A program made the translations under genes and the position numbers. The notes below the pieces were generated by a model. That model was not told the origin of the DNA. It saw only the letters and a program-made list of their open reading frames with translations, and did not search any database. From Marinoscillum sp. 108 (GTDB lineage: Bacteria; Bacteroidota; Bacteroidia; Cytophagales; Cyclobacteriaceae), in NCBI RefSeq assembly GCF_902506655.1, contig NZ_LR734808.1, positions 1,364,001 to 1,428,000 on the forward strand: a stretch of 64,000 nucleotides of DNA, read 5' to 3'. Shown piece after piece: positions 7,586 through 16,534 of the stretch. Every line of letters begins with the position of its first letter. The first letter of the stretch is position 1.

Positions 7586-9922
7586 CTACTCTTCGATCTT
7601 CTTCTCTATCTCCTCTTTTGAGCCTTCTAAAGTCTCAGTAGTGGTGTTTTCACCCTCAGTGATGGTAATCTCAGCTTTCATATTAGATTCATCCTCTCCT
7701 TCCACCTTCACCTTCACTTCTTTCTTTATAACCACCGGATCAACGATCTCTACAGCGGCTTTTCCGTGTCCACTAGCTCCATGAATCTCACCCAGAATAG
7801 GCGCAATCACCAAACCTACCAGACAGGTTAGCTTGATCAAAATGTTCATGGATGGGCCTGAGGTATCTTTGAATGGATCACCAACAGTATCTCCGGTCAC
7901 AGCGGCCTTGTGAGCCTCTGAGCCTTTGTAGGTCATCTCACCATCAATCATTACTCCTGCCTCAAAAGACTTTTTAGCATTGTCCCATGCACCACCGGCA
8001 TTGTTTTGGAAAATAGCCCATAGCACACCCGAAACGGTAACACCAGCCATATAAGCTCCCAATGCTTCTGCCTGCATGAAGAATCCAATCAAAATAGGTG
8101 TAATGATAGTCAGTGCTCCTGGCAACATCATTTCCTTGATGGCTGCCTTCGTTGAAATATCAACACATTTACTGTACTCAGGCTGCCCGGTTCCTTCCAT
8201 GATACCTGGTATCTCTCTGAACTGACGTCTCACTTCTTTCACCATTTCCATGGCTGCCTTACCTACAGACCTCATGGCCAATGCGGAAAACACAACGGGA
8301 ATCATGCCACCTATGAATAAAGCAGCAAGTACTTTGGCTTTGAAAATGTTGATTCCATCGATCCCGGTAAAAGTGACATAAGCAGCGAAAAGTGCTAAGG
8401 CTGTCAATGCTGCTGAGGCAATAGCAAAACCTTTACCAACTGCAGCAGTAGTATTCCCTACCGAATCCAATATATCTGTGCGCTCGCGCACCTCTTTAGG
8501 AAGTTCACTCATTTCAGCAATACCTCCCGCATTATCGGCTATTGGTCCGAAAGCATCTATGGCCAGCTGCATGGCTGTAGTAGCCATCATTGCAGAGGCA
8601 GCAATACCTACCCCGTAAAATCCGGCTAACTCATAAGCACCCCAGATAGCTCCGGCAAAAAGGAGTATTGGTGCAAAAGTGGAAATCATTCCTGTAGAAA
8701 GTCCTGCGATAATGTTGGTAGCCGCACCTGTAGATGAATTTCTAACAATATCCATTACCGGCTTTTTACCAAGACCTGTATAGTATTCAGTAAAGAATGA
8801 AATGGCCGCTCCTACGAAAAGACCAATCAATACCGCATAAAAAACGTTGGAAGAAGGGATATCAATAACACCCATTCCGAAGAAGTCCATCTTCATATTT
8901 TTAGGAAGAAGAATATCTATCACAAAATAGGAAGCAATCCCAGTGATAATGATGGAACTCCAGTTCCCTTTGTTCAATGCCGCCTGTACCTGAGGCTCTT
9001 TTGCATTTTCGTCCTTCACGCTGATAAAGAAAGTACCGATGATGGAGAAAATAATACCCAATCCGGCGATTACCAGCGGAAGCAAGATAGGTCCGATGCC
9101 ATTGAAGGAATCATCAATGGATCCGCCCATATCGCGAATCACATAATTACCCAACACCATAGAAGCCAATACCGTGGCTACATAGGAGCCAAAAAGGTCA
9201 GCACCCATACCAGCTACGTCCCCAACATTGTCCCCAACATTATCAGCGATAGTAGCCGGGTTTCGAGGATCGTCCTCAGGAATTCCGGCTTCTACTTTAC
9301 CTACCAGATCGGCTCCTACATCAGCAGCCTTAGTATATATACCACCACCCACACGGGCAAACAAAGCAATGGACTCTGCACCTAACGAGAATCCTGCTAA
9401 TGCCTCAAGTACAATGGTCATGTCGTCAGTGTTGGTCCACTGACCTCCCATTAACCAGCCAAATAGCAGGATAAATAACATACTCAAACCAAATACAGCC
9501 AAACCAGCTACACCAAGTCCCATGACGGTACCCCCGGTGAAACTCACTTTTAGTGCTTTTGACAAGCTGGTACGTGCCGCCTGTGTGGTGCGCACATTAG
9601 CCGAGGTGGCGATGCGCATACCAATATTACCAGCTACTGCAGAGAATATGGCACCTATGACGAATGCCACTACGATGAACCAGTGGGTAGTTTCTACCAA
9701 TGCAGAAATGACACCCAATAAAATGCCGGCAATCACCACGAAAATGGCCAACACTCTGTATTCAGCGCTCAAAAAAGCCAGGGCACCTTCCTTGATGTGA
9801 TTGGCGATGGTTTGCATTTTCTCCTCGCCCGCATCCTGCTTGTTGACCCATCGTGATTTCACGATCATCACTAGGATTCCTATCAATGCCAGTACCGGCA
9901 CTGCGTATATCAAATAACTCAT
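7586..9922 (-). CDS. hppA: Membrane-bound, probably Na+-pumping pyrophosphatase, K+-stimulated type
   Basis: A 778-residue membrane pyrophosphatase with about 16 membrane helices. It couples pyrophosphate hydrolysis to cation export. The signature [11 protein letters not shown] and the [17 protein letters not shown] substrate/Mg-binding block are intact, as is the late acidic block [17 protein letters not shown]. The [10 protein letters not shown] stretch carries Ala at the position that is Lys in K+-independent enzymes, so it belongs to the K+-stimulated class, many of which pump Na+. An odd feature is a C-terminal extension of about 55 residues that is rich in Lys, Glu, Val and Thr, after the last membrane helix. 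A TATCTTTG -7 box lies 30 bp upstream and a terminator follows, so it is a single-gene unit. Confidence 0.95.
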   Translation of the reverse strand: MSYLIYAVPVLALIGILVMIVKSRWVNKQDAGEEKMQTIANHIKEGALAFLSAEYRVLAIFVVIAGILLGVISALVETTHWFIVVAFVIGAIFSAVAGNIGMRIATSANVRTTQAARTSLSKALKVSFTGGTVMGLGVAGLAVFGLSMLFILLFGWLMGGQWTNTDDMTIVLEALAGFSLGAESIALFARVGGGIYTKAADVGADLVGKVEAGIPEDDPRNPATIADNVGDNVGDVAGMGADLFGSYVATVLASMVLGNYVIRDMGGSIDDSFNGIGPILLPLVIAGLGIIFSIIGTFFISVKDENAKEPQVQAALNKGNWSSIIITGIASYFVIDILLPKNMKMDFFGMGVIDIPSSNVFYAVLIGLFVGAAISFFTEYYTGLGKKPVMDIVRNSSTGAATNIIAGLSTGMISTFAPILLFAGAIWGAYELAGFYGVGIAASAMMATTAMQLAIDAFGPIADNAGGIAEMSELPKEVRERTDILDSVGNTTAAVGKGFAIASAALTALALFAAYVTFTGIDGINIFKAKVLAALFIGGMIPVVFSALAMRSVGKAAMEMVKEVRRQFREIPGIMEGTGQPEYSKCVDISTKAAIKEMMLPGALTIITPILIGFFMQAEALGAYMAGVTVSGVLWAIFQNNAGGAWDNAKKSFEAGVMIDGEMTYKGSEAHKAAVTGDTVGDPFKDTSGPSMNILIKLTCLVGLVIAPILGEIHGASGHGKAAVEIVDPVVIKKEVKVKVEGEDESNMKAEITITEGENTTTETLEGSKEEIEKKIEE

Positions 9923-9951
9923 ATTGTTGTATTGGTTTTTAAAAAGATGTG

Positions 9952-9959
9952 CAAAGATA
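9952..9959 (-). promoter_or_regulatory. Candidate -7 box of hppA
   Basis: Minus-strand TATCTTTG matches TAnnTTTG exactly, 30 bp before the hppA ATG. The -33 region is only T-rich. Confidence 0.5.
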
Positions 9960-10109
9960 ACCGACTCGTGAAATTATAAAAATGTAAAATCAGATAGGTT
10001 TTTTCGGTCATTCATTGCCTGCAATCCAATTAAATGAGGTGATATTTTGGATTAACTGCATCGGTTGACAAATGCCCGTTCAAAAACCGGACATCGAAAG
10101 ATGAAAGAT

Positions 10110-10829
10110 TTAAAAGGGCCGTATAGAGGACATTCCTCCATCTACATGAATCACCTGTCCAGTAACTCTGTGGGCAACGTCTGAAAGCAGGTACATCACG
10201 GTACCTGCCAGCTCCTCGGCTGTGCTGATTCCCTTAAGTGGATGACGTTCTTCTGAAGCCTTCCTCTTTTCATCTGTAGAAAGTAGATTTTGGGCCATTG
10301 GCGTATCCGTCAAACTCGGTGCGATGGCATTCACCCTGATACCTGATCTCGACCACTCAGCTGCCAATGATTTGACCAGCCCTTCTATAGCCCCTTTGGA
10401 TGCCGCTACAGAGCTGTGAAAACTCATACCCTGCGTGACGGCAACGGTACTAAAAAAGACAATACTGGGACTCTCTGCGGCCTTAATATTCTTGACACAT
10501 GCCTTCAGTACCTTGATCCCTCCCAGCACATTGATTTCAAAGTCTCTTAAAAAGTCCTCGTACTTCAATCCCTGAAAAGGCTTGAGGTTGATACTACCCG
10601 GGCAGTATACTAGTCCGTCTAACCTATCCGGCATGCCCTCTATCACTGAAAAATCAGACAAGACATCCAGTAAAATATCGGAAACACCTTGAATATGACA
10701 AGGCGATCTTGAAACATTATAAACTTCCGCTCCTTGCTCCCGAAGTTTGGACAGGGTGGCTTTGCCTATTCCACTACTGCCACCTACCACCAGTACATTC
10801 TTTCCTTCAAATGTTCCAATAGAAGCCAA
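10110..10829 (-). CDS. Short-chain dehydrogenase/reductase-like protein in pterin operon, catalytic Tyr replaced
   Basis: A 239-residue classical SDR with a Rossmann fold. The dinucleotide motif GGSSGIGKA starts at residue 16, Asn100 lies in EINVLGG, and the usual IRVNAIAPS and VIHVDGG stretches follow. In the active site, however, the expected YxxxK reads V141-A-A-S-K145, so the catalytic tyrosine is Val. The gene starts directly after folE (no gap) and is the last gene of the PTPS-folE-SDR operon. Its place corresponds to sepiapterin reductase, the SDR that finishes tetrahydrobiopterin synthesis in animals and Chlorobi. With the tyrosine missing, it may use another proton donor or be a non-catalytic homologue. 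SDR family certain; role inferred. Confidence 0.85.
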   Translation of the reverse strand: MASIGTFEGKNVLVVGGSSGIGKATLSKLREQGAEVYNVSRSPCHIQGVSDILLDVLSDFSVIEGMPDRLDGLVYCPGSINLKPFQGLKYEDFLRDFEINVLGGIKVLKACVKNIKAAESPSIVFFSTVAVTQGMSFHSSVAASKGAIEGLVKSLAAEWSRSGIRVNAIAPSLTDTPMAQNLLSTDEKRKASEERHPLKGISTAEELAGTVMYLLSDVAHRVTGQVIHVDGGMSSIRPF

Positions 10830-11495
10830 TTATCTCAGGTCAGTTTTGGCGTTGATGTAATTGAGAAACTCTGTCTTTATGTTCTGATCTCTGAATTTGC
10901 CATCAAAGAATGCCGTACCTGTCATACTGTTGGTATCACTCACTCCTCGAGAGCTCACGCACATGTGAGTAGCATCCAACACCACAGCCACATCATCAGT
11001 CATCAAAATATCCTTCAGTTCATTGGCAATCTGCATAGTGAGACGCTCCTGAACCTGAGGTCTTTTGGCATAGTATTGCACGATCCTGTTGATCTTTGAA
11101 AGGCCTATTACTTTCCCACTCGAGAAGTAAGCCACATGTGCTTTGCCATAAATAGGGACAAAATGATGCTCACAATGAGAGTAAAACGTGATGTCTTTCT
11201 CCACGAGCATCTGGTCATACTTATACTTATTTTCGAATAGCCGTACTTTGGGCTTGTTCTTCGGATTCAAACCACTGAATACCTCCTGCACATACATTTT
11301 GGCCACACGCTTAGGACTCCCCTGGAGGCTATCATCTGTCAGATCCAGTCCCAAAATCTGCATAATCTCTTTGAAATGTTTGGCAATCAACTCCATCTTG
11401 AGGTCATCATCCATTTCGAAAGCGTCCGATCTCAGGGGTGTACTGTCAGAAGTACCTGCATGGTCTTCTGCAAAATCGTCATCCAAATGATTCAT
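10830..11495 (-). CDS. folE: GTP cyclohydrolase I
   Basis: Converts GTP to 7,8-dihydroneopterin triphosphate, the first step of folate and biopterin synthesis. The zinc ligands are visible in SHCEHHF and MCVSSRG, with the core motifs GLSKINRIV, AKRPQVQERL and TGTAFF around them. About 221 residues from the ATG at 11495, which follows the PTPS stop by one base (TAATATG). An upstream ATG at 11534 gives 234 residues and overlaps PTPS by 38 bp; either start is possible because the N-terminal tail is acidic and unconserved. The neighbours (PTPS upstream, SDR downstream) suggest the product feeds tetrahydropterin synthesis rather than folate alone. Confidence 0.93.
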   Translation of the reverse strand: MNHLDDDFAEDHAGTSDSTPLRSDAFEMDDDLKMELIAKHFKEIMQILGLDLTDDSLQGSPKRVAKMYVQEVFSGLNPKNKPKVRLFENKYKYDQMLVEKDITFYSHCEHHFVPIYGKAHVAYFSSGKVIGLSKINRIVQYYAKRPQVQERLTMQIANELKDILMTDDVAVVLDATHMCVSSRGVSDTNSMTGTAFFDGKFRDQNIKTEFLNYINAKTDLR

Positions 11496-11496
11496 A

Positions 11497-11904
11497 TTAT
11501 GCGGGGTATTCAACGAAGTTTCTTTCTGTTTCATAAAGTATCACTTTCAATTCCAATGTACGATCAATCTTTTCTCTCAGAATATTGTAGATCACTACCG
11601 CAATATTCTCCGCCGTGGGATTGATACTTTTAAATTCTTCTGTGTCCAGATTCAGGTTTTTGTGATCAAATTTTCGCAATACATGGATCTTGATCAGGTC
11701 ACTGAGCTCCTTCATATCAAAAACGTAGCCTGTAGCTGGGTCAGGTTCACCTACCAGTTTTACCACCAGTTCATAATTGTGACCATGCCAATTTGGATTG
11801 TTGCATTTCCCAAAAACCTCCTGATTGCGTTCATCTGTCCAATCAGGATTGTATAGACGATGGGCTGCGTTAAAATGTTCCTTCCGAAAAACTGCTACTC
11901 TCAT
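11497..11904 (-). CDS. 6-pyruvoyl-tetrahydropterin synthase, PTPS-I (biopterin) type
   Basis: A 135-residue T-fold enzyme. The zinc ligands are His15 (HFNAAH) and His40/His42 (HGHNY), and the catalytic Cys34 lies in GKCNNPNWHGHNY. The spacing Cys-x5-His-Gly-His is that of animal PTPS, which makes 6-pyruvoyl-tetrahydropterin from dihydroneopterin triphosphate; queuosine-pathway QueD has Cys-x3-His-Gly-His. The PTAENIAVVIYNIL segment also resembles the animal enzyme. It heads the operon with folE and an SDR. General databases may label it 6-carboxytetrahydropterin synthase, but motif and context favour a tetrahydrobiopterin-like product. Confidence 0.88.
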   Translation of the reverse strand: MRVAVFRKEHFNAAHRLYNPDWTDERNQEVFGKCNNPNWHGHNYELVVKLVGEPDPATGYVFDMKELSDLIKIHVLRKFDHKNLNLDTEEFKSINPTAENIAVVIYNILREKIDRTLELKVILYETERNFVEYPA

Positions 11905-12265
11905 TCAGCTGTGATGTTTAGGCAAATAACTGATTAAAAAATCAAATTACTTCCATCAAACACATTTCAAATTGATTTTGTTTAACATTTTTACCTAATA
12001 ATTAAACATACATTTGATAAGCTAACCGACATTAATCTACACGCATTGTCATTATAGAAAGAACTCCACTCAACAGAATTTAACTATTGCAAAACAGGAC
12101 ACCCCAAGCGCTACCAAAGACTGGTTTTGAGCTGATCAAATATGCAATTCATGCCATAAATCAATTCAATATGACTTTTCTTATTATTTTTTGCATTTAT
12201 CTATTGCATCCTTCGACTAAATACCTATATTTATAGACGAAACAACCAAAAAACCAGACAAAATC
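11905..12265. other. AT-rich divergent intergenic region
   Basis: About 360 bp between the divergent PTPS operon and the TerB-like gene. It is strongly AT-rich with no open frame of interest. One promoter candidate for the plus-strand gene is listed separately (12204-12233); nothing else stands out. Confidence 0.5.
12204..12233 (+). promoter_or_regulatory. Candidate promoter of the TerB-like gene
   Basis: TTG at 12204-12206, a 19-bp spacer and TATATTTA at 12226-12233, close to the Bacteroidota consensus TTTG-N19..21-TAnnTTTG. The ATG follows at 12266. Confidence 0.4.
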
Positions 12266-12691
12266 ATGGGATGGATAAACACTTTATTCACCAACAGGAG
12301 TGAAAAAGAGCATATCAACAAGCTCGTAATCATTGCTCATTACGAGCACATTATCGATCAGGAAGACATCCTCTTACTCAAGCAGGAGATTGGCTACATC
12401 TCTTTAGAGAATAAGATGGTGGAAGTGGACAAAATCAGAAAAAACCTACCTAAAACAGCCAGAGAACGATTTAATCTGGTCTTTTTTCTGGTAAACTCCC
12501 TCATGGCCAATGGAGCCCTTTCTGATAGAAAAGAAGGTATTGTCGCCAGACTCCTTCAGGTGTTGGATCTATCAAAAGAAAAGGCGAAAGAATTAACGTC
12601 ATTTCTGAAACTGAACATCAGGAATGGTTTGAGTATGGAAGATTCGTTCAGTCGACTGGGCTATTTACTGGAACCGTCAGTATACGCTTAA
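12266..12691 (+). CDS. Small all-helical protein, possibly TerB-like
   Basis: A 141-residue soluble protein without a signal peptide. It is predicted to be all alpha-helical with alternating acidic and hydrophobic positions (such as HYEHIIDQEDILLLKQEI and FLVNSLMANGALSDRKEGIVARLL). The second segment, ANGALSDRKEG followed by a hydrophobic helix, resembles the repeated acidic-loop layout of TerB/DjlA-type domains, which bind metal ions in stress-related proteins. The match is weak. It is transcribed alone, with about 160 bp before cysH. Confidence 0.5.
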   Translation: MGWINTLFTNRSEKEHINKLVIIAHYEHIIDQEDILLLKQEIGYISLENKMVEVDKIRKNLPKTARERFNLVFFLVNSLMANGALSDRKEGIVARLLQVLDLSKEKAKELTSFLKLNIRNGLSMEDSFSRLGYLLEPSVYA

Positions 12692-12853
12692 CGAAAAACT
12701 CACTTATCTTAAAGTTAGCGGTTAGTTGTGGGCTATTTCCAATGGGATATTATTCTCAGGAAATAGCCCTTTTTATTTTACAGTTTCGAAAAAAACCGAC
12801 TTTCATTTGAATTTTCAACAGCTCCTTATTGTTTTGTATACTAATTTCGAAAC

Positions 12854-13510
12854 ATGGAGATATCTGAAATCAAAGCAAAACTGGAATCCTACAAAGCTGA
12901 GGGGAAAAAGATGTTTACCACATCCTCTTTCCAGACCCACAGTCTGGTAATGCTCCACATCCTGAGCAGAATAGACAATACCATTCCGGTCTATTTTCTA
13001 AACACCGGCTATCATTTTCCGGAGACGGTCTCTTTCAAAGATCAGGTGACGGAGGCCTTCGGTCTGAACGTCATAGAAACCCGCTCTTCAGTACCCAGAT
13101 ACATGCAAAAAGATCATTCAGGAAAGCTCCTTTTTACCTCTGATCCCGATCACTGCTGCTACATCAACAAGACAGCACCGACTGAGGAGCTCCTCAGAAC
13201 CTATGACATATGGATCAATGGTGTACGAGGAGACCAAAGCTCTACTCGTAAAGCCATGAAAACTGAACAAGAGGCTCCTTTCGATACCATTCGTTTTCAC
13301 CCCATGCTTGATTGGAACATGAAAACCATTTTTGCCTACATTAGGGAGCACAACCTCCCCAGGCATCCTCTGGACTCCAAGGGTTATCTGAGCATAGGCT
13401 GTGAACCATGTACCCGAAAGCTGGACCCCGAAATGCAGGAGCGTGAAGCCCGATGGTTTGGCCTCAACAAAGTAGAATGTGGTCTCCATACTGACCTTGT
13501 GAAAAAATAA
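12854..13510 (+). CDS. cysH: Phosphoadenylyl/adenylyl-sulfate reductase with [4Fe-4S] cysteines
   Basis: A 218-residue PAPS/APS reductase of assimilatory sulfate reduction; it reduces (phospho)adenylyl sulfate to sulfite with thioredoxin. The cluster cysteines Cys101-Cys102 (DHCCYINK) and Cys183/Cys186 (GCEPCTR), and the catalytic Cys209 in ECGLH, are all present. The CC...CxxC set marks the iron-sulfur type that usually prefers APS over PAPS. SSFQTHS near the N-terminus is the pyrophosphate loop. The next gene, a nucleotide-sugar epimerase, starts 22 bp downstream. No other sulfate-assimilation gene (cysD, cysN, cysI) is in the window, so cysH appears separated from its pathway. Confidence 0.9.
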   Translation: MEISEIKAKLESYKAEGKKMFTTSSFQTHSLVMLHILSRIDNTIPVYFLNTGYHFPETVSFKDQVTEAFGLNVIETRSSVPRYMQKDHSGKLLFTSDPDHCCYINKTAPTEELLRTYDIWINGVRGDQSSTRKAMKTEQEAPFDTIRFHPMLDWNMKTIFAYIREHNLPRHPLDSKGYLSIGCEPCTRKLDPEMQEREARWFGLNKVECGLHTDLVKK

Positions 13511-13532
13511 TTCCAACCGAAAATTACGATCT

Positions 13533-14453
13533 ATGAATGTATTGATTACCGGAGGCGCAGGATATCTGGGTACGGAACTAATCAAGGAACTTTCGAAAAA
13601 CCCGGAAGTCAAGGAAATCAGAATATATGACAACCTGAGCAGGGACAATTACGCCCTATTCACAGGTCATAAGTACGACAATAAAGAAAACATCTCCTTC
13701 ATTCATGGAGAATTGCTCGACTCCAGAAAGCTCAGAAAAGCACTGGAGGGGGTAGATGCTGTCTTCCACCTGGCCGCCAAGGTTACCAGTCCTTTTGCCA
13801 ATACAGACCCTCATTTCTTCGAGCAGGTCAATCACTGGGGAACCGCCGAACTGGTATACGCAGCAGAAGAGAGTGGCGTCAAGCATTTCGTCTACAGCAG
13901 CAGTGTGGGTGTATATGGCTCATCTAGCAGCGAAATGGACGAGAGTACCAATCCTAACCCACGGACATTCTACGCCATCTCCAAGCACCGTGGCGAAGAG
14001 CACGTCTCACGTCTCAGTGAAAAGATGAAAACCCACATCATCCGATGTGGAAACATTTTCGGTTATAGCAGAAGTATGCGCTTCGATTCGGTGATCAACA
14101 AGTTTGTATTCGAAAGCAACTTCAGCAACCGGATTTCCATTCATGGAAATGGAAAGCAGTATCGATCATTCGCTCATGTGGATTATGTAGCCGACACCTT
14201 TAATCGTTTACTCACCTCCTCCGTTCCATCGGGGATTTACAATCTTGTAGAACTGAATATTTCGGTGTTGGACATTGTGGATGTACTCAAGGAAGTAAAC
14301 CCTGAATTGGAGTTTATCTTTATCAACCAGCACCTGAAGCTGAGAAACATCAAAGTGAGCACCGACCTGAAACTTGCCGGGTTTATGGAGCTCAAAGAAA
14401 AAACTGATTTCAAGGAAATTATCCGCTCCTTTCACGACCGGTTTTCTTTCTGA
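13533..14453 (+). CDS. NAD(P)-dependent epimerase/dehydratase (extended SDR)
   Basis: A 306-residue extended SDR. The NAD(P)-binding motif ITGGAGYLG opens the protein, a Ser124 (YSSSVGVYG) and the YxxxK pair Tyr147/Lys151 (FYAISK) complete the active site, and a C-terminal substrate domain follows. The family includes UDP-glucose 4-epimerase and dTDP-sugar dehydratases acting on nucleotide sugars; the substrate cannot be read from the sequence. It lies 22 bp behind cysH and ends in a strong bidirectional terminator, so cysH and this gene form one unit. Confidence 0.85.
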   Translation: MNVLITGGAGYLGTELIKELSKNPEVKEIRIYDNLSRDNYALFTGHKYDNKENISFIHGELLDSRKLRKALEGVDAVFHLAAKVTSPFANTDPHFFEQVNHWGTAELVYAAEESGVKHFVYSSSVGVYGSSSSEMDESTNPNPRTFYAISKHRGEEHVSRLSEKMKTHIIRCGNIFGYSRSMRFDSVINKFVFESNFSNRISIHGNGKQYRSFAHVDYVADTFNRLLTSSVPSGIYNLVELNISVLDIVDVLKEVNPELEFIFINQHLKLRNIKVSTDLKLAGFMELKEKTDFKEIIRSFHDRFSF

Positions 14454-14456
14454 TTG

Positions 14457-14496
14457 GGCATTAAAAAAGGCTCCGTTCGGAGCCTTTTTTAATGCC
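14457..14496. terminator. Bidirectional intrinsic terminator, 19-bp perfect stem
   Basis: The 19 bases 14457-14475 are the exact reverse complement of 14478-14496, with a 2-nt loop. The stem contains a GGCTCCG core flanked by A6 and T6, so it ends transcription on both strands. It separates the convergent epimerase and symporter genes. Confidence 0.95.
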
Positions 14497-14510
14497 TGTC
14501 GTTTTACACC

Positions 14511-16349
14511 TTAGATCCAAAACAGGGTATAGAGAATGACCACAATCCCAATGATGCCGATAGCTCCCACGTTGAAAACCACATCCGTTTTGAAAAGAGT
14601 AGGCCTCACAGAAATGGCATGTGCATCCTGCACGTCCATTTTCGCATTCGTATAAATCACCATTCCCAGCATCAGAAACAGCGTGCTGATCACAAATATT
14701 GCTTCAAAGCCGTATTTAGCAAGAGGTGCTGATAAAAACACCCCTAGAATTAGCGTAATGACGCCTATAGCAAACAATAAGTAGCTGGTATTGACCAACT
14801 TCCTCTGCACGCTGCCTGTAGGCACCACACTTGAGATTTTCACTCCCTTGTCCATAAAGCTGATCACCGACGCTACCACACAGAGAATCATAAATACGTA
14901 ACCCATCCTGAGAATAAATGGCAGCTCTGGAGTCACCAGATAGAAGAAAATACCAGTCGGCAAAGTCAAAAGGGCTGTCCAAAGAGCTGCCTTATTGGTG
15001 ATCTGCTTCCAGAATAAACCCAAACCAAAGACCACCACCACTCCAGGATAAACAAAACCCGTAACCATCTGAATGTACTGAAATACTTGATCCAAAGATT
15101 TTAAGGCCGGAGCCACTACCATGGCAATCACCATCGCTGTGACTGCCATCAACCTACCCGTACGGATAAGGTGCTTATCATCGGCATTCGGACTGATGTA
15201 TGCTTTGTAAATATCCATGGTAAAGACCGTGGAAGTACTGTTGATCATGGACGCCAATGAAGACACCACTGCGGCCACCAATGCGGCGAAAGCTAATCCT
15301 CTTACACCCGCTGGCACAAAATTCTGCAACAGCCAGGGATAAGCTTCGTCAGACTTAGTGATCTCCCCTACCGTGTTTTTGGCCAATTCAGGGTCGTTGG
15401 TGATGACATAGGCCGCGATACCAGGAATGACTACCAGCAAGGGAATCAATATTTTCAGAAATCCCGCAAAAATCAACCCTCGCTTAGCTTCCTGCAACGT
15501 CTTTGCTGCAAGCCCTTTCTGGATAATGTACTGATTAAAGCCCCAATACCCGAGGTTGATTAACCACATAGAGCCCAGAATCACTGCTAGACCTGGCAGG
15601 TCATTATAGGCATCCTTCAGCCCGCCACTGCCATCCGGGACTGATTTGGCACCCTCGGCGATGATCATTGAAAAGTGGCCTCTGGCCCCTTCATACAAAT
15701 AATTAAATCCCCGAAAAACGTCTCCATTACCTACCACGTCCAGTGCGATAAAAGTAGTTACCAGCCCACCTCCAATTAGAAAAATCACCTGAATCACATC
15801 CGTCCATGCCACTGAGGAAAGCCCGCCGTATATAGAATAAATCCCTGAAAACACCAACAACCCAATGATTCCATAGGTTAGCGGCACACCCATAATTTTC
15901 TCCATGGCCAGTGCACCCAGATAACTTACCGAGGTGAGGTTCACGAAGATGTAAACCAAAATCCAGAAACCAGCAAACAAAGAGCCTACCAGCTTGCTAA
16001 AGCGATCATTGACAAACTGTGGCATGGTGTAGATCTTCTTCTCCAGAAAAATTGGAAGAAAATACTTGGCCACAAGGATAAGCGCGATGGCCGCCAACCA
16101 CTCATAAGCCGCGATCCCTAGCCCGATAGCATAGCCAGACCCAGACATAGCAATAAAATGCTCCGCGGAGATATTTGCTGCGATGAGCGATGCCCCAATA
16201 GCCCACCAGGTGAGCGAGTTGCTCGCCAAAAAATAATCATTGGCTGTCTTTTGGTGTCCTTTTTTGTCTCTGGAGACATACAAGCCCATGAATAAAATGA
16301 CTGCACAGTAGATGCCAAATACGATGTAGTCTAATGTCGAAAAGCCCAT
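14511..16349 (-). CDS. Sodium/solute (sugar) symporter, SSS/SLC5 family
   Basis: A 612-residue inner-membrane transporter with about 14 membrane helices. The early regions YFLASNSLTWWAIGASLIAANISAEHFIAMSG and GFWILVYIFVNL, and later FNQYIIQKGLAAKT, are typical of sodium/glucose-type symporters. The substrate is likely a sugar, and the location right after araB-D-A-galM-tkt in the same direction points to L-arabinose. A transketolase terminator (16483-16514) lies between, so it either has its own promoter in the 185-bp gap or depends on read-through. Family certain; substrate inferred from context. Confidence 0.88.
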   Translation of the reverse strand: MGFSTLDYIVFGIYCAVILFMGLYVSRDKKGHQKTANDYFLASNSLTWWAIGASLIAANISAEHFIAMSGSGYAIGLGIAAYEWLAAIALILVAKYFLPIFLEKKIYTMPQFVNDRFSKLVGSLFAGFWILVYIFVNLTSVSYLGALAMEKIMGVPLTYGIIGLLVFSGIYSIYGGLSSVAWTDVIQVIFLIGGGLVTTFIALDVVGNGDVFRGFNYLYEGARGHFSMIIAEGAKSVPDGSGGLKDAYNDLPGLAVILGSMWLINLGYWGFNQYIIQKGLAAKTLQEAKRGLIFAGFLKILIPLLVVIPGIAAYVITNDPELAKNTVGEITKSDEAYPWLLQNFVPAGVRGLAFAALVAAVVSSLASMINSTSTVFTMDIYKAYISPNADDKHLIRTGRLMAVTAMVIAMVVAPALKSLDQVFQYIQMVTGFVYPGVVVVFGLGLFWKQITNKAALWTALLTLPTGIFFYLVTPELPFILRMGYVFMILCVVASVISFMDKGVKISSVVPTGSVQRKLVNTSYLLFAIGVITLILGVFLSAPLAKYGFEAIFVISTLFLMLGMVIYTNAKMDVQDAHAISVRPTLFKTDVVFNVGAIGIIGIVVILYTLFWI

Positions 16350-16482
16350 AGTGTGTTTAGGTTAAAGTGGAGGTGATGACCTGAAATCTGATCACACCAA
16401 AAACATTTTTATGCCATCAGAATTGGCTCAATATATCATGCTTAAAATTAGTGTAACAAATACATTTATTAAAAAATCAAAT

Positions 16483-16514
16483 AAAAAACACCCTGATGTT
16501 GAATCAGGGTGTTT
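16483..16514 (-). terminator. Intrinsic terminator after transketolase
   Basis: Stem ACACCCTGAT / ATCAGGGTGT with a 5-nt loop, followed on the minus strand by T6. It lies about 20 bp after the tkt stop. Confidence 0.88.
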
Positions 16515-16534
16515 TACTCTATAAGGTTTCTATT

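Noticed and set aside
14716-14982. Long antisense or shifted frames inside large genes (also in hppA, tkt, araA, M16, receptor and mutS2)
   Set aside because: They lie wholly inside well-supported genes in other frames and show no family motifs.
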